64,000 nucleotides of DNA from Edwardsiella ictaluri ATCC 33202 (GCF_000264785.1 NZ_AFJI01000064.1:53350-117349); one strand, 5' to 3'. Shown: positions 30,767-41,730, counted from the stretch's first letter. Translations and numbers: made by a program. Notes: generated by a model not told the origin, from the sequence alone.

Positions 30767-31909
30767 ATGACATTCAATTTCGATGAAGTGATCGACCGCC
30801 GTCACAGTGACAGCGAGAAATGGGGTAAATATGCGGAGCAGGACACAATTCCGCTCTGGGTGGCCGACAGCGACTTTCGCTCTCCCCCGGCGGTGATCGA
30901 CGCGCTGCAGGCCCGGGTCGCCCACGGCGTCTTTGGCTATGGCATGGCGCCCCGGGCGCTGAGCGAGCTGTTCGTCACCCGCATGGCGCAGCGCTATCGC
31001 TGGGCGATACAACCTGACTGGCTGGTCTTTTTGCCCGGGCTGGTCAGCGGCCTCAACCTGACGGTACGCGCCCTGACGACACCGGAGCAGGGTACGCTCG
31101 CCCCCTCTCCGATCTATCCCCCCTTTATGAAGTCCGCCCACCTGGCCGGGCGAGCCCAGATCCCGATGCCGATGACGCTGCGCAATGGCCGCTGGCTCCT
31201 CGCACCGGACGGGGCCGAGGCGGCCATCAGCGGCAAGGAGCGTCTGCTGATGCTGTGTAACCCGCAGAATCCGGGCGGCACGGTATACCGGCGCGAGGAG
31301 CTGGAGGCCCAGCTGGCCTTTGCCCAGCGCCACGATCTGCTGATCTGCTCCGATGAGATCCACTGCGATCTGCTGCTGGAGCCAGGCCTACAGCACATTC
31401 CGATAGCCGCCTTAAGCGACGATGCAGCCCAGCGCAGCGTAACCCTGATGGCGCCGTCAAAAACGTTTAATATCGCCGGGCTCGGCGCCTCAATCGCCAT
31501 TATTCCCAATGCCGGGCTGCGCCGCCGCTTTATCGATGCCCGCACCGGCATCGTGCCGCAGGTGGATATTCTGGCCTTTACCGCCGCCGAGGCCGCCTAT
31601 CGTCACGGCCAGCCGTGGCTGGATGCACAGCTGGAGTATCTGCGCACCAACCGTGACAGGGTAACCGAGCGCATCAATGCCATGCCAGGGTTGCACACCA
31701 CGCGCGTTGAAGGCACCTACCTGGCCTGGATCGATGCCAGTGGGCTGCCCGTCGAAAACCCACAGGCGTTTTTTGAGCACGCCGGCGTTGGGTTATCCGA
31801 CGGTGCCGACTTCGGCGCGGCAAAGTTCGTACGCCTGAACTTTGCCTGTCGCCGGGCACTGCTTGAACAGGCACTGGACCGCATGGCGCAGGCTATCGCC
31901 CGGCTATGA
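30767..31909 (+). CDS. PatB/MalY-type PLP-dependent cystathionine beta-lyase
   Basis: A fold type I aminotransferase-class protein of 380 residues. The N-terminus FDEVIDRRHSDSEKW and PLWVADSDFRSPPAV are typical of the PatB/MalY C-S lyase group. The PLP lysine is K232 in APSKTFNIAGLG and the pyridine-N aspartate is D196 in CSDEIHCDL. It probably cleaves cystathionine or related thioethers to homocysteine or thiols plus pyruvate. MalY also binds MalT, but no mal genes are nearby. Monocistronic, overlapping nothing, convergent with yecM. Confidence 0.85.
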   Translation: MTFNFDEVIDRRHSDSEKWGKYAEQDTIPLWVADSDFRSPPAVIDALQARVAHGVFGYGMAPRALSELFVTRMAQRYRWAIQPDWLVFLPGLVSGLNLTVRALTTPEQGTLAPSPIYPPFMKSAHLAGRAQIPMPMTLRNGRWLLAPDGAEAAISGKERLLMLCNPQNPGGTVYRREELEAQLAFAQRHDLLICSDEIHCDLLLEPGLQHIPIAALSDDAAQRSVTLMAPSKTFNIAGLGASIAIIPNAGLRRRFIDARTGIVPQVDILAFTAAEAAYRHGQPWLDAQLEYLRTNRDRVTERINAMPGLHTTRVEGTYLAWIDASGLPVENPQAFFEHAGVGLSDGADFGAAKFVRLNFACRRALLEQALDRMAQAIARL

Positions 31910-31923
31910 CAGCGATACCGCCC

Positions 31924-32487
31924 CTAGCCACGCTCGCTGGCGACGATCTCACGCAGGGAATAGGGGTGGAATTTCAGGGTAGTAAGCCGATCGCCAACCG
32001 CCAGTGTCGGGTTCGGCAGCCGCTCTCCCTCACCACGGGGATGGCTGAAGGTCAGACGGATCCCCGGTGCCAGCAGAGCCTCATCCGGCAGCAGCGCCAG
32101 CGCCCGCTGGTGCAGCGTATCCGGTGGCCCCGCCAGCACCAGCTCAACGTGCTGCCACCCCTGATGCGGGTAGCATTTTTCCCCGGGATAGGGGAGCTCT
32201 ACGCAGTCGATAAGCCAGGGACCTACCCGCAGCGGCTGCGCCAGATCAAACAGGCAGATCGGGCGTCCATTGATGGTATTCTCCGTCAGAAGCGTCCCGC
32301 AGCGCAAAAAGCCCCGCCGCCAGCGGTCAGCGGTCTCTGTCTGGTGGCAGCGCAGCGAAATATGATCCGCCGTAAAATGCGCCAGATCCAGCGACAACGC
32401 CGATGCCAGCTGCGCCAGCGCCTGCTCAAAGCGCACCAGATCCGCAGCCAGCTCACGCAGCTCATCAATATCGGCCAAACCGTTCAT
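31924..32487 (-). CDS. yecM: VOC-superfamily metalloprotein YecM
   Basis: A 187-residue protein similar to E. coli YecM along its length. LTADHISLRCHQ (here FTADHISLRCHQTETADRWRRG), NGRPICLFDL and ELPYPGEKCYPHQGWQHVE carry the metal-ligand His/Glu positions of the vicinal oxygen chelate fold. Its substrate is unknown. Divergent from argS. Confidence 0.93.
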   Translation of the reverse strand: MNGLADIDELRELAADLVRFEQALAQLASALSLDLAHFTADHISLRCHQTETADRWRRGFLRCGTLLTENTINGRPICLFDLAQPLRVGPWLIDCVELPYPGEKCYPHQGWQHVELVLAGPPDTLHQRALALLPDEALLAPGIRLTFSHPRGEGERLPNPTLAVGDRLTTLKFHPYSLREIVASERG

Positions 32488-32590
32488 GTCCTTCTCCTCT
32501 TATCCCCAGTAGAGCGTTCCACCGCCGCACACGGCCAGCGAAGCCCCTTCGCGGCAGGTACTCTACCCTGCCCGGCACATAACATCCATC

Positions 32591-32624
32591 CGCCGCACCG
32601 GCCATCGAGGCTGCCGGTGCGGCG
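32591..32624. other. Perfect 12-bp inverted repeat upstream of argS
   Basis: CGCCGCACCGGC and GCCGGTGCGGCG are separated by ten bases. There is no T-run on either side, so a terminator is unlikely. It lies in the yecM-argS divergent region, about 140 bp before argS; it could be a leader hairpin. Confidence 0.5.
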
Positions 32625-32765
32625 AATGCTGACGGCGGAGCCGATTTCCCCTATAATAACCGGCTGTTTTCCGCCGGGTGAAATGCCCCGGCGGTCATGA
32701 TTCGGTTTTCACATTCACGACGCCGGCGCCGCGTGCGTCCGGTGCGAATAGCTTAAGGTAATCCC

Positions 32766-34499
32766 GTGAATATTCAGGAAATTATTTCAGATAAAGTCAC
32801 TCAGGCGCTGGTTGCTGCCGGTGCGCCAGCCGGCAGCGAGGCCTTGGTCCGTCCCTCCGCGAAAGTCCAGTTTGGCGACTATCAGGCCAATGGCATTATG
32901 TCCGCGGCGAAAAAAATGGGCCTGCCTCCGCGACAGCTCGCCGAACAGGTCGTGGCCAATCTGGCACTGGATGGGATCGCCAGCAAGGTAGAGATTGCCG
33001 GCCCGGGCTTCATCAATATTTTCCTCGATGCCGCCTGGCTGGCCGCACAGGCCGACGCCGCGCTAGCCGATCCGCGCCTGGGCGTGGCCCGTGTCGAGCC
33101 GCAGACTATCGTCGTTGACTACTCCGCGCCGAACGTCGCCAAAGAGATGCACGTCGGTCATCTGCGCTCCACCATCATCGGCGACGCCGCCGTACGCACC
33201 CTGGAGTTCCTCGGCCACAACGTCATCCGCGCCAACCATGTCGGCGACTGGGGCACCCAGTTCGGTATGTTGATCGCCTATCTGGAAAAGGTGCAGGGCA
33301 GCAGCGAAACCGGCGACATGGCGCTGGCCGATCTGGAGGCCTTCTACCGCGAAGCCAAAAAGCACTACGATGAAGATGCGGCCTTTGCCGAACGCGCGCG
33401 CGGCTATGTGGTTAAACTGCAGGGCGGCGATGAATACTGCCGCGAAATGTGGCGCAAGCTGGTGGACATCACCATGCGTCAGAACCAGCGCAACTATGAC
33501 CGTCTCAACGTGACCCTGACCGACGATGACGTCATGGGTGAGAGTCTGTACAACCCGATGCTGCCGGGGATCGTCGCCGATCTGAAGGCCAAGGGACTGG
33601 CCACCGAAAGCGAAGGTGCCACCGTCGTCTTTCTGAACGAGTTCAGGAACAAAGAGGGCGAGCCGATGGGGGTGATCGTCCAGAAGAAGGACGGCGGCTA
33701 CCTGTACACCACCACCGATATCGCCTGCGCCAAGTACCGTTATGAGACCCTTGGCGCCAACCGTATCCTGTACTACATCGACTCCCGCCAGCATCAGCAC
33801 CTGATGCAGGCCTGGACCATCGTGCGTAAGGCCGGTTATGTGCCGGACTCCGTCAGCCTGGAGCACCACATGTTCGGCATGATGCTGGGTAAAGACGGCA
33901 AGCCGTTCAAGACCCGTGCCGGTGGCACCATCAAGCTGGCCGATCTGCTGGATGAGGCCATCGAACGCGCCGCCAAGCTGATCGCCGCCAAGAACCCGGA
34001 GCTGAGCGGCGACGAACTGAAGGCGCTGGTGGAAGTGGTCGGTATCGGTGCGGTCAAGTATGCGGATCTCTCCAAAAACCGCACTACCGACTATATCTTT
34101 GACTGGGACAACATGCTGGCCTTTGAGGGCAACACCGCCCCTTACATGCAGTATGCCTATACCCGCGTCGCCTCCATCTTCAAGCGTGCCGGCATTGATG
34201 AAAATACCCTGCAGGGTGCCATTACGCTGACAGAAGAGCGTGAAAAGGCGCTGGCTACCCGCCTGATGCAGTTTGAGGAGACCATCCTGAGCGTCGCGCG
34301 TGAGGGGACTCCACACGTCATGTGCGCCTACCTGTACGAAGTCGCAGGCCTGTTCTCCAGCTTCTATGAGGCCTGCCCGATCCTCAACGCCGAGGAGGAG
34401 AGCGTGCGCGCCAGCCGTCTGAAGCTGGCCGCCCTGACAGCACGTACGCTGAAAACCGGCCTGGATACCCTGGGGATCAAGACGGTCGAGCGTATGTAA
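32766..34499 (+). CDS. argS: Arginyl-tRNA synthetase
   Basis: Class I synthetase, 577 residues as in E. coli. The HIGH-like motif is HVGH in [19 protein letters not shown]. The KMSKS region is degenerate ([13 protein letters not shown]), which is normal for this class. The N-terminal Add-1 domain (about 1-110) and the C-terminal anticodon helix bundle are complete. Ended by a strong terminator; murJ follows convergently. Confidence 0.98.
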   Translation: MNIQEIISDKVTQALVAAGAPAGSEALVRPSAKVQFGDYQANGIMSAAKKMGLPPRQLAEQVVANLALDGIASKVEIAGPGFINIFLDAAWLAAQADAALADPRLGVARVEPQTIVVDYSAPNVAKEMHVGHLRSTIIGDAAVRTLEFLGHNVIRANHVGDWGTQFGMLIAYLEKVQGSSETGDMALADLEAFYREAKKHYDEDAAFAERARGYVVKLQGGDEYCREMWRKLVDITMRQNQRNYDRLNVTLTDDDVMGESLYNPMLPGIVADLKAKGLATESEGATVVFLNEFRNKEGEPMGVIVQKKDGGYLYTTTDIACAKYRYETLGANRILYYIDSRQHQHLMQAWTIVRKAGYVPDSVSLEHHMFGMMLGKDGKPFKTRAGGTIKLADLLDEAIERAAKLIAAKNPELSGDELKALVEVVGIGAVKYADLSKNRTTDYIFDWDNMLAFEGNTAPYMQYAYTRVASIFKRAGIDENTLQGAITLTEEREKALATRLMQFEETILSVAREGTPHVMCAYLYEVAGLFSSFYEACPILNAEEESVRASRLKLAALTARTLKTGLDTLGIKTVERM

Positions 34500-34563
34500 C
34501 GCCACTGCCGAACCACAACGCTCGCCACCGCCGACGGCGGTGGCTGACGATTGATAGCAAAAA

Positions 34564-34590
34564 GCCACCTGCCCCGCAGGTGGCTTTTTT
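34564..34590 (+). terminator. argS terminator
   Basis: Perfect nine-base stem GCCACCTGC / GCAGGTGGC, three-base loop, then TTTTTT. Confidence 0.92.
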
Positions 34591-34626
34591 ATGACCGCGA
34601 TCGCGGGGCAGCAGCTGCCCCCGCGT

Positions 34627-36165
34627 TTACAGCACCGCGCTGCGGGTAAAGTCGCGCAGGCGGAACCCCAACAGGGCCAGCACCGCAAAGTAGCTGACCG
34701 CGCCGGCCACCACCAGCCCCGCCAGACGCAGCAGCCGATAAGGCATATTTCCGGTGTCCCACGCCGGCATCAGCCACATCATGCCAATCAGCACTGCCGT
34801 CATCACCAGCACCGCCAGCACCAGCTTACTCAGGAATTCCAGCCACCCCTTTTGCGGGGTGAACAGGCGCTGACGCCGCAGCTGCCAGTACAGCAGGCCG
34901 GCATTCAGGCAGGCAGCCAGGCCGATGGAGAGCGACAGCCCGGCATGCTTTAGGGGACCGATAAAGATCAGGTTCATCACCTGGGTCAGGATCAGCGTGA
35001 TGATGGCGATCTTCACCGGTGTCTTGATATCCTGACGGGAGTAAAAGCCCGGCGCCAGAATCTTCACCATGATAATCCCGAGCAGACCGATAGAGTAGGC
35101 CACCAGTGCCCGCTGGGTCATCGCCGCATCGAAGGCGCTGAATTTACCATACTGGAACAGCGCCACCGTCAGCGGCTTCGCGATCACTCCCAGCGCCACG
35201 GCGCAGGGCAGCGCCAACATAAAGCAGAGGCGCAGCCCCCAGTCCAGCAGACGGTTATAGTCGTCCAAGCGGCCAGATGAGAAGCTTTTGGCCAGCGACG
35301 GCAGCAGGATAGTCCCCAGTGCAACACCCAATACCCCCGACGGCAGCTCCATCAGACGGTCGGCATAGTACATCCAGGAAACGGAGCCAGAGACCAGGAA
35401 GGAGGCAAAAATCGTATTGATAATCAGCGAGATCTGACTGACAGAAACCCCGACAATCGCCGGCCCCATCAGCTTGAGCACCCGCCATACCCCGCGATCG
35501 TGCAAATTGAGACGCGGCAGCACCAGCATACCTATCTTCTTCAGGTGCGGCAGCTGGTAACCCAGTTGCAGCACGCCGCCCATCAGTACGGCCCAGGCCA
35601 GCGCCAGGATCGGCGGATGGCAGTACGGCGCCACAAACAGCGCAAAGCCGATCATGCTGACGTTCAGCAGCGTTGGCGCAAAGGCCGGTACCGAAAAACG
35701 GTTCCAGGTATTCAGCACCGCGCCAGCCATCGAGGCCAAGGAGATCAGCAAGATATAGGGAAAGGTAATGCGCAGCAGTGCGCTGGTCAGCGCAAACTTG
35801 TCCGGCGTATCGGCGAAGCCGGGCGCAGTGGCATAGATAACCCAGGGGGCCGCCAGCATGCCGAGCAGCGTCACCAGCGCCAGGATCAGGGTCAGTAGAC
35901 CGCTGACGTAGGCGATAAAAGTCTGCGTCGCCTGCTCGCCCTGCTGGTTTTTATACTCCGCCAGGATCGGCACAAAGGCCTGGGAAAAGGCGCCCTCAGC
36001 AAAGATCCGCCGTAGCAGGTTGGGCAGCTTAAAGGCCACAAAAAAGGCATCGGTCGCCATTCCGGCGCCAAAGATCCTGGCGACCAGCGCGTCACGGGCA
36101 AACCCCAGCACACGCGAAAAGAGGGTCATTGAGCTGACCGCAGCCAGTGATTTAAGTAAATTCAT
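34627..36165 (-). CDS. murJ: Lipid II flippase MurJ
   Basis: A MOP-superfamily protein with about 14 membrane helices that moves lipid II across the inner membrane for peptidoglycan synthesis. I chose ATG 36165 because [33 protein letters not shown] is the universal N-terminus (512 residues; E. coli 511). Conserved basic residues of the central cavity are visible in SRVLGFARD. In E. coli it is followed by flgNM and preceded by mviM; here both are missing and argS is the convergent neighbour. Confidence 0.96.
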   Translation of the reverse strand: MNLLKSLAAVSSMTLFSRVLGFARDALVARIFGAGMATDAFFVAFKLPNLLRRIFAEGAFSQAFVPILAEYKNQQGEQATQTFIAYVSGLLTLILALVTLLGMLAAPWVIYATAPGFADTPDKFALTSALLRITFPYILLISLASMAGAVLNTWNRFSVPAFAPTLLNVSMIGFALFVAPYCHPPILALAWAVLMGGVLQLGYQLPHLKKIGMLVLPRLNLHDRGVWRVLKLMGPAIVGVSVSQISLIINTIFASFLVSGSVSWMYYADRLMELPSGVLGVALGTILLPSLAKSFSSGRLDDYNRLLDWGLRLCFMLALPCAVALGVIAKPLTVALFQYGKFSAFDAAMTQRALVAYSIGLLGIIMVKILAPGFYSRQDIKTPVKIAIITLILTQVMNLIFIGPLKHAGLSLSIGLAACLNAGLLYWQLRRQRLFTPQKGWLEFLSKLVLAVLVMTAVLIGMMWLMPAWDTGNMPYRLLRLAGLVVAGAVSYFAVLALLGFRLRDFTRSAVL

Positions 36166-36187
36166 CAGTTCATCGTCAGGGTTGCGG

Positions 36188-36207
36188 CCCCGCCGCTGAC
36201 GGCGGGG
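36188..36207 (-). other. G+C hairpin in the murJ leader
   Basis: CCCCGCCG / CGGCGGGG with a four-base loop, ending 22 bp before the murJ start codon. It lies inside the presumed 5' untranslated region and could affect translation. No T-run follows. Confidence 0.4.
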
Positions 36208-36260
36208 GAAACAGGCCAACTAGTCTACTTATCCCATGATGAATAGCCAGCGCAGGATGT

Positions 36261-36283
36261 AATAAAAGGCGGGTTCTCCGCCC
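36261..36283 (-). terminator. yceH terminator
   Basis: GGCGGG / CCGCCC stem with TTCT loop, followed leftward by TTTTATT, about 40 bases after the yceH stop. Confidence 0.75.
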
Positions 36284-36323
36284 GTCGGACGATTAATGCA
36301 GCACGGCGCGGCCGGAAGCGCGG

Positions 36324-36974
36324 CTACGACGGTTGAGCATCGCCCAGCAGGTGGGCCAACTGCAGCCTCAGCGCGGCGACATCGGCCTCCAGAGCGGCCA
36401 CCCGCTCACCGAGCCCCTCCGGCGCGGCGGACGACACCGGCGGTAATGCATCCGCCGCCACGTCGCCGCAGAACAGATGCGCGTAGCGGCTCTCCCGTCG
36501 CCCCGCCTCACGCGCCAGGCGCTGCACAAACGGCTCATCCTCACGCTCCGCCAGGCGATTGAGCGCCTGCTCCACCCCGGTAACATCGGCAAAAGCATAC
36601 AGACGGTTACAACGGGTGCGTAGCTCACCCGGCGTCTGTGGACCACGCAACAACAGGCTGCACATCAGCGCAACCTCCGCCGCACTGAAGCGCAAATCGC
36701 CAAATTCAGAGTTGCAGAAGCGATGTTCGTACTTCATCACCCGGCTACCCGGTGCATTCACGCTGCGGATCTGGTGCTTACGGATCAGCAGATCCAGCGC
36801 GTTTTGTACCTCGCTCTCGCTCAGTTCCAGTACCGGTTCACGGTTGGTTTTCTGGTTACAGGCGGTGGTCAGTGCGTTGAGCGACAGCGGATACTGCTCT
36901 GGCGTCGTGATCTGCTTTTCCAAAAAGCAGCCGATAACGCGTGCTTCCAGCGGGGAAAGAATATGTTTAATCAT
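36324..36974 (-). CDS. yceH: DUF480 protein YceH
   Basis: A 216-residue cytoplasmic protein with two winged-helix-like domains. [45 protein letters not shown] and [11 protein letters not shown] are hallmarks. The C-terminus (about 185-216) is a short coiled coil. Function not established. Start chosen at 36974 to match the family; an in-frame Met seven codons upstream is possible. Confidence 0.92.
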   Translation of the reverse strand: MIKHILSPLEARVIGCFLEKQITTPEQYPLSLNALTTACNQKTNREPVLELSESEVQNALDLLIRKHQIRSVNAPGSRVMKYEHRFCNSEFGDLRFSAAEVALMCSLLLRGPQTPGELRTRCNRLYAFADVTGVEQALNRLAEREDEPFVQRLAREAGRRESRYAHLFCGDVAADALPPVSSAAPEGLGERVAALEADVAALRLQLAHLLGDAQPS

Positions 36975-37012
36975 GTGGAAGTATCTCCAGGACATTCATC
37001 CATTCTGCGGTG

Positions 37013-37597
37013 TCAGCGCCCAGCGGTCCACTCGGGATCCGTCAGGGCAGTCAAGACATGATCCTGCCATTTCCCATTAATTAACAGGTAGTTTTTGGCA
37101 TATCCCTCTTTTTCGAATCCCAGGTGCTGCAGCAGGGCACCGCTGCGCCGGTTATGCGGCATATAGTTGGCCATGATGCGGTGCATATGCTGCTGACGCT
37201 GCATATAGCGGATCGCCGCCTGAAGCCCTTCATACATCACTCCTTGCCCCTGCCACCGGGCCGCCACCGAATAGCCCAGAAAGCAGGCGTGAAACGCACC
37301 GCGCAGCACATTGCTGAAGTTCGCAACCCCGCGGATCTCTTGCTCATCGTGGCCCAACAGGATGAAATAAAACGCACCACCCTGCTTTTGCAGCTCACGG
37401 ATCATCGACAGTCTGGCTTGCCAGCCAGACGGGTAGCAGTGGCTCTCATCGCGGATCGGCTCCCAAGGGCGCAGAAAGTCGCGGTTTTCCGCATAGTAAT
37501 CGGCCAGCTGATACGCATCGCGTTCGTTGACCAGCCGCACGATCAACCGATCCGTGGTCAGGCGAACCCTGGGGCCCGCATTGCCATAGCCAAACAT
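37013..37597 (-). CDS. rimJ: Ribosomal protein uS5 N-alanine acetyltransferase RimJ
   Basis: A GNAT-family acetyltransferase of 194 residues that modifies the N-terminal Ala of ribosomal protein S5. It also assists small-subunit assembly. Start ATG 37597 is set by CGGAGGGATTC and by [21 protein letters not shown]. The acetyl-CoA loop is in [20 protein letters not shown], and [16 protein letters not shown] is near-identical to E. coli. 38 bp upstream of yceH on the same strand; divergent from mdtH. Confidence 0.95.
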   Translation of the reverse strand: MFGYGNAGPRVRLTTDRLIVRLVNERDAYQLADYYAENRDFLRPWEPIRDESHCYPSGWQARLSMIRELQKQGGAFYFILLGHDEQEIRGVANFSNVLRGAFHACFLGYSVAARWQGQGVMYEGLQAAIRYMQRQQHMHRIMANYMPHNRRSGALLQHLGFEKEGYAKNYLLINGKWQDHVLTALTDPEWTAGR

Positions 37598-37914
37598 GAA
37601 TCCCTCCGTGTGCATTGCAGTCATCGAATGGTACCGGCCCCTTAGTGGTCCCCGGCGCTGTATCGATGACTATAACCTCTCTGTCCATGGCCGGTAAGCC
37701 ATTGACTGACGTTATAATATACAAACGCACGCCATGCTCAGTAATTTCTCCCGGATCTGCTGGTCACTTAACGCTATGTTCCGCTACTTGTCATCCAGAC
37801 AATACAATTTACTGTTTATTCGTCAAATCTATCATTTACCTGTCATTGCTTTCGTAAAACGGCGAAAATGATCACACTCTATACTATCGCTTCACTCGCG
37901 CTCAATGGTGGAAC
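37598..37914. other. rimJ-mdtH divergent intergenic region
   Basis: 317 bp with no coding frame that I accept. It is A+T-rich between 37700 and 37900 and contains -10-like sequences (TATAAT in GTTATAATATAC near 37713, and TATACT near 37879). These fit divergent promoters for rimJ and mdtH, but I cannot pair them with certain -35 boxes. Confidence 0.5.
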
Positions 37915-39123
37915 ATGTCGCTGGTATTACAGGCCAGGCGATCGGGAAAATACTTTCTACTGATCGATAATCTACTGGTCGTGCTGGGCTTCTTTGTCGT
38001 TTTTCCCCTCATCTCCATCCGCTTTGTCGACCAGTTGGGCTGGGCCGCCCTGATCGTCGGCATCGCCCTCGGCCTGCGCCAGCTGCTGCAGCAGGGGCTG
38101 GGGATCTTTGGCGGGGCGATCGCCGATCGCGTCGGTGCCAAGCCGATGATCATCAGCGGTATGCTGCTGCGCGCCGCCGGATTCGCCACGATGGCCGTCG
38201 CCAGTGAACCGTGGATCCTCTGGGCCTCCTGCACCCTTTCCGCCCTGGGTGGCACGCTGTTCGATCCCCCGCGAACCGCGCTGGTGATCAAGCTCACCCG
38301 CCCCCATGAGCGCGGCCGCTTCTACTCCCTGCTGATGATGCAGGACAGCGCCGGCGCGGTGATCGGCGCCCTGATCGGCAGCTGGCTGCTGGCCTATGAC
38401 TTCCACTACGTGTGCTGGGCCGGCGCCGCCCTCTTTGTGCTGGCCGCCGCCTGGAACGCCTGGCTGCTGCCGGCCTACCGTATTTCGACCATCCGGGCGC
38501 CGGTGCGTGAAGGCATGCTGCGCGTGGTGCGCGATCGGCGTTTTTTGACCTATGTGCTCACCCTCACCGGTTACTATATGTTGGCGGTTCAGGTCATGCT
38601 GATGCTGCCGATCATGGTCAACGACATCGCCGGCGGGCCGGGCGCGGTGAAATGGATGTACGCCATTGAGGCGGCACTGTCGCTGACCTTGCTCTATCCC
38701 ATCGCCCGCTGGAGCGAAAAGCGTTTCCGTCTGGAACAGCGCCTGATGTTCGGCCTGCTGCTGATGACCCTCAGCCTGTTTCCCCTGGGGCTGAGCACCA
38801 CGCTACAGTCGCTGTTCGCGCTGATCTGCTGCTTCTATCTCGGCTCAATCATCGCCGAGCCGGCACGCGAAACCCTCAGCGCCTCGCTGGCCGATGCCCG
38901 GGCGCGCGGCAGCTACATGGGCTTTAGCCGCCTCGGGCTGGCGCTGGGGGGAGCCCTCGGCTACACCGGCGGCGGTTGGATGTATGATATGGGGCGCAGC
39001 ATGAACATGCCTGAGCTCCCCTGGGCACTTCTGGGGATCATCGGTATGCTGACGCTGGCCCTGCTCTACTGGCAGTTTTCACTGCAGGTGCCCTGCGCCA
39101 CGCACCAGCCCCGCTCAAGCTAA
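37915..39123 (+). CDS. mdtH: MFS multidrug efflux transporter MdtH
   Basis: A 12-helix major facilitator of 402 residues, the same length as E. coli MdtH, which gives fluoroquinolone tolerance on overexpression. MFS motif A is [47 protein letters not shown] and [25 protein letters not shown] are near-identical to E. coli. grxB, which separates mdtH from yceB in E. coli, is absent here. Confidence 0.95.
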   Translation: MSLVLQARRSGKYFLLIDNLLVVLGFFVVFPLISIRFVDQLGWAALIVGIALGLRQLLQQGLGIFGGAIADRVGAKPMIISGMLLRAAGFATMAVASEPWILWASCTLSALGGTLFDPPRTALVIKLTRPHERGRFYSLLMMQDSAGAVIGALIGSWLLAYDFHYVCWAGAALFVLAAAWNAWLLPAYRISTIRAPVREGMLRVVRDRRFLTYVLTLTGYYMLAVQVMLMLPIMVNDIAGGPGAVKWMYAIEAALSLTLLYPIARWSEKRFRLEQRLMFGLLLMTLSLFPLGLSTTLQSLFALICCFYLGSIIAEPARETLSASLADARARGSYMGFSRLGLALGGALGYTGGGWMYDMGRSMNMPELPWALLGIIGMLTLALLYWQFSLQVPCATHQPRSS

Positions 39124-39295
39124 CGCGGCAGCGGAATTCGGTCTTATCCGATCCCCGCCGCAGTCCCAACTATTTATGCTGTAACACTCGTACTGCGTGG
39201 CGCTTCATCCCGTTACAGTGGTTTTTCCCCGCGGTTATCTGTGTCACAATCAACGTTTTATGTATCGGGTTGTTCCCGTCGCCGAGGCTTTATTC

Positions 39296-39859
39296 ATGAG
39301 AAAACTATGGTTTACCGCTGCAGTTCTGGCCGCCGGTCTGGTGCTGACTGCTTGCAATAAGCTGACCAGCTACAGCATCAGCGAGCAGCAGATCAACACC
39401 TACCTGGATAAGCACAGCCAATTTGAAAAACAGATCGGAGTCCCCGGCCTGGTCGATGCCCGCATCACGCTGAATCAGCTCAGCAGCCAGATTGGCCGCA
39501 GTGAGCCCAATACCATTACGCTGAGCGGCCACGCCAACGTCGCCATCAGCTCCATTCTGGGCCCCCAACAAAGCGAACTGCAGCTGACGCTGCGCGCCAA
39601 GCCGGTATACCAGCGCGATGAAGGCGCCATCTATCTGCGCGATTTAACCCTGGTGGACTATAAGGTGCAGCCGGAAAAAATGGAGACGCTGATGAAAGCG
39701 CTGGTACCTTACCTGAACCAGTCCCTGCGCAGCTATTTTGATCAACAGCCGGCCTATGTTCTCAACCCGGAGAAGAGTAAGACCGAGGCTATTGCCCGTA
39801 AGCTGGCCAAAGGGCTGGAGGTGAAGCCCGGTGAGCTGGTGATCCCGCTGACCGACTGA
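39296..39859 (+). CDS. yceB: YceB family lipoprotein
   Basis: A 187-residue DUF1439 lipoprotein with signal peptide and lipobox LVLTAC (lipidated C20). The body matches E. coli YceB (186 residues), including SSQIGRSEPN, QPEKMETLMKALVPYLNQSLR and KPGELVIPLTD. The role is unknown; it is probably an envelope lipid-binding type fold. I chose ATG 39296 because the upstream extension lacks homology and would bury the signal peptide. Confidence 0.92.
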   Translation: MRKLWFTAAVLAAGLVLTACNKLTSYSISEQQINTYLDKHSQFEKQIGVPGLVDARITLNQLSSQIGRSEPNTITLSGHANVAISSILGPQQSELQLTLRAKPVYQRDEGAIYLRDLTLVDYKVQPEKMETLMKALVPYLNQSLRSYFDQQPAYVLNPEKSKTEAIARKLAKGLEVKPGELVIPLTD

Positions 39860-39889
39860 TCTCAGGTCATGCAGCGCATCCCCTGCAGT

Positions 39890-39917
39890 AAAACGGCGCC
39901 ATATGGCGCCGTTTTTT
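39890..39917 (+). terminator. yceB terminator
   Basis: AAAACGGCGCC / GGCGCCGTTTT stem with ATAT loop and TTTTTT. It faces ycdY and may act in both directions. Confidence 0.9.
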
Positions 39918-39957
39918 GTCTCTGCCCCCGGTACTGCGGGGGATATCGATTACCCCG

Positions 39958-40542
39958 TCAGGCAACCCCCTCCTCCTCATCGCCTGCGGTACCCTCTTCG
40001 TCCTCTGCCAGATCGTCGCGCAGCGCCTGCAGCGCCTCACGGGTCAGCTCCGCCAGCGTACGGTAAAACGGCGTGCGGGCATGGGCCTCGACCTTGCCCA
40101 GGAACTGGGCAGCCCACGGCATCAAATACACATCGAACAGGCTGGCCTGGGCCAACACCTCATCACGCTCTCCCTGGTCCTCCAGCCAAGAGGCCGCCAG
40201 CAGCAGCTGGCCAAAGCTGTCCGCTGCTCCGGCCCCCAGCGGCATGCCGCGCTGCAGCAAAAAGTCGCGCACCTGCTGCTCCCCGGCATCCGCCACATAG
40301 GCGCTGCGCCCAGTTGCCACGGCACCCTCGGCGGCAAACAGCCCCAGGTAATCCTGCGCCAGCGCGCCGCGATCGCCTGCGCCCGCCTGTAAGCGTGTCA
40401 GCAAGGCATCCTGCTCCAGTGGCCAGTACTGCTGCAGCTGATTATTCTGTAGCAGGGTAAACAGCGGATCCAGCAGGGGATCCTGAGGCTGACGGGCAAA
40501 CAGAGAGCCCAGCAGGCGACACACAATGGAAAAATCGTTCAT
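39958..40542 (-). CDS. ycdY: TorD-family chaperone YcdY
   Basis: A 194-residue all-helical redox-enzyme maturation-type chaperone. MNDFSIVCRLLGSLFARQPQDPLL and LLLAASWLEDQGERDE match E. coli YcdY, which helps YcdX acquire zinc and has been linked to swarming. The C-terminus is strongly acidic (AEDEEGTAGDEEEGVA) and longer than in E. coli. 48 bp downstream of ycdX in one leftward unit. Other TorD proteins serve molybdoenzymes, but none is encoded here. Confidence 0.92.
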   Translation of the reverse strand: MNDFSIVCRLLGSLFARQPQDPLLDPLFTLLQNNQLQQYWPLEQDALLTRLQAGAGDRGALAQDYLGLFAAEGAVATGRSAYVADAGEQQVRDFLLQRGMPLGAGAADSFGQLLLAASWLEDQGERDEVLAQASLFDVYLMPWAAQFLGKVEAHARTPFYRTLAELTREALQALRDDLAEDEEGTAGDEEEGVA

Positions 40543-40590
40543 ATCCGTTCCTGATCAATAGCGTAAAAGTGACATTGTCATCACTACGCA

Positions 40591-41328
40591 TCACCAATCG
40601 GCAAATTCAGGGATCACCGGTCTGCCCCGCCGTTGCAAAAAGTCCAGCACCCGCCGCGGTGAGGCGTTCAGCACCCGCTCCGGCGGGAAGTTTACCTCAT
40701 TCAGCACCCGGATACAGTGGTTAAAATTCCCCATATCAAACGCGATATGGGCATCCGATCCCAGGGAGAGCCAGCCGCCGGCGTCGCGCACCGCCGCGGC
40801 GATCGTCCGGCAGTTATCGGCGCTGCCCGCACGCGAGTGGCTAAACGAGGAGTTATTCAGCTCCAGCGCCACGCCATGCTCGGCGGCAGCGCGGGCCACC
40901 GCGGGAATATCCAGCGGATACTTGGGATTGCCGGGGTGCGAAATAATATCCGCCTCGCCGCGGGCGATCGTCGCCAGCAGCGCCTCGGTATGAAACGCGC
41001 GATCGACCGGCGCCAGCACCGGCTCATGAAAGCCGGCAATGACCACGTCCATCTCAGCCAGCATGCGCCCATGACAGTCGATATCCCCCTGTCGGCTCTT
41101 GATGTTCGCCTCAATCCCGCGCAGTATGCCGACGCCGTTTACCGTCCGCGGCCAGACGCGCATATTCATAAAGTGCCAGGGATGCGGGGCATCAGCCATC
41201 TCCGGTCCATGATCGGTAATCGCAAACAGACGCAGGCCGCGTGCCACCGCCTGAGCGATATAGTCATGCAGCGTGCTGTAGGCATGGGTACTGGCCACGG
41301 TGTGCATATGCAAATCGACAGAATACAT
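40591..41328 (-). CDS. ycdX: PHP-domain zinc phosphatase YcdX
   Basis: A 245-residue trinuclear-zinc PHP phosphatase. Metal-binding blocks are [45 protein letters not shown] and [11 protein letters not shown]. Same length as E. coli. Start ATG 41328 after GAGAGG, not the longer frame to 41376. Its partner chaperone ycdY follows. Confidence 0.95.
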   Translation of the reverse strand: MYSVDLHMHTVASTHAYSTLHDYIAQAVARGLRLFAITDHGPEMADAPHPWHFMNMRVWPRTVNGVGILRGIEANIKSRQGDIDCHGRMLAEMDVVIAGFHEPVLAPVDRAFHTEALLATIARGEADIISHPGNPKYPLDIPAVARAAAEHGVALELNNSSFSHSRAGSADNCRTIAAAVRDAGGWLSLGSDAHIAFDMGNFNHCIRVLNEVNFPPERVLNASPRRVLDFLQRRGRPVIPEFADW

Positions 41329-41730
41329 AAACCTCTCACCTCTCATTGAGTCTGCATCGGATCGCCTCGGCAGCACACCCCCGCCTGCACTCCATTACGG
41401 GTCATGGCATCGACGCCCTGTACTGTGGTGGGACACGGCAATACTGTAACAAAGATCCCTCGCTGCTTCAGCCGCTGTGCAGGATGTACCGGCTCTATCG
41501 GATTCTCCCTGATCGATCGTCGCACCTGGACAGGGCAGACGTTAGCATGCCATCCATTACATTAATTACTATATAACGCCATACCAAACCGCTTATTGAA
41601 AAAATTGTCACTGTATGATTTTTGCTTTACCATGCGCCTCTCGCAATAGTCCTATTGGTTGGATCCCGTTACCGCTGGTAGCGGCTCGCCAACGCTAGCG
41701 CAAGATCACTGTCTTTATCAGGAGCGTGGA
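41329..41730. other. ycdX to diguanylate cyclase intergenic region
   Basis: About 400 bp between divergent genes. I see no coding frame and no palindromic operator. It becomes A+T-rich from 41560 to 41640, the likely promoter zone for the cyclase gene. Confidence 0.5.

Noticed and set aside
33063..34688. 541-codon open frame antisense to argS
   Set aside because: It is a mirror of the highly conserved argS codons in G+C-rich DNA. It has no recognisable domain, and the argS protein is unquestionable.
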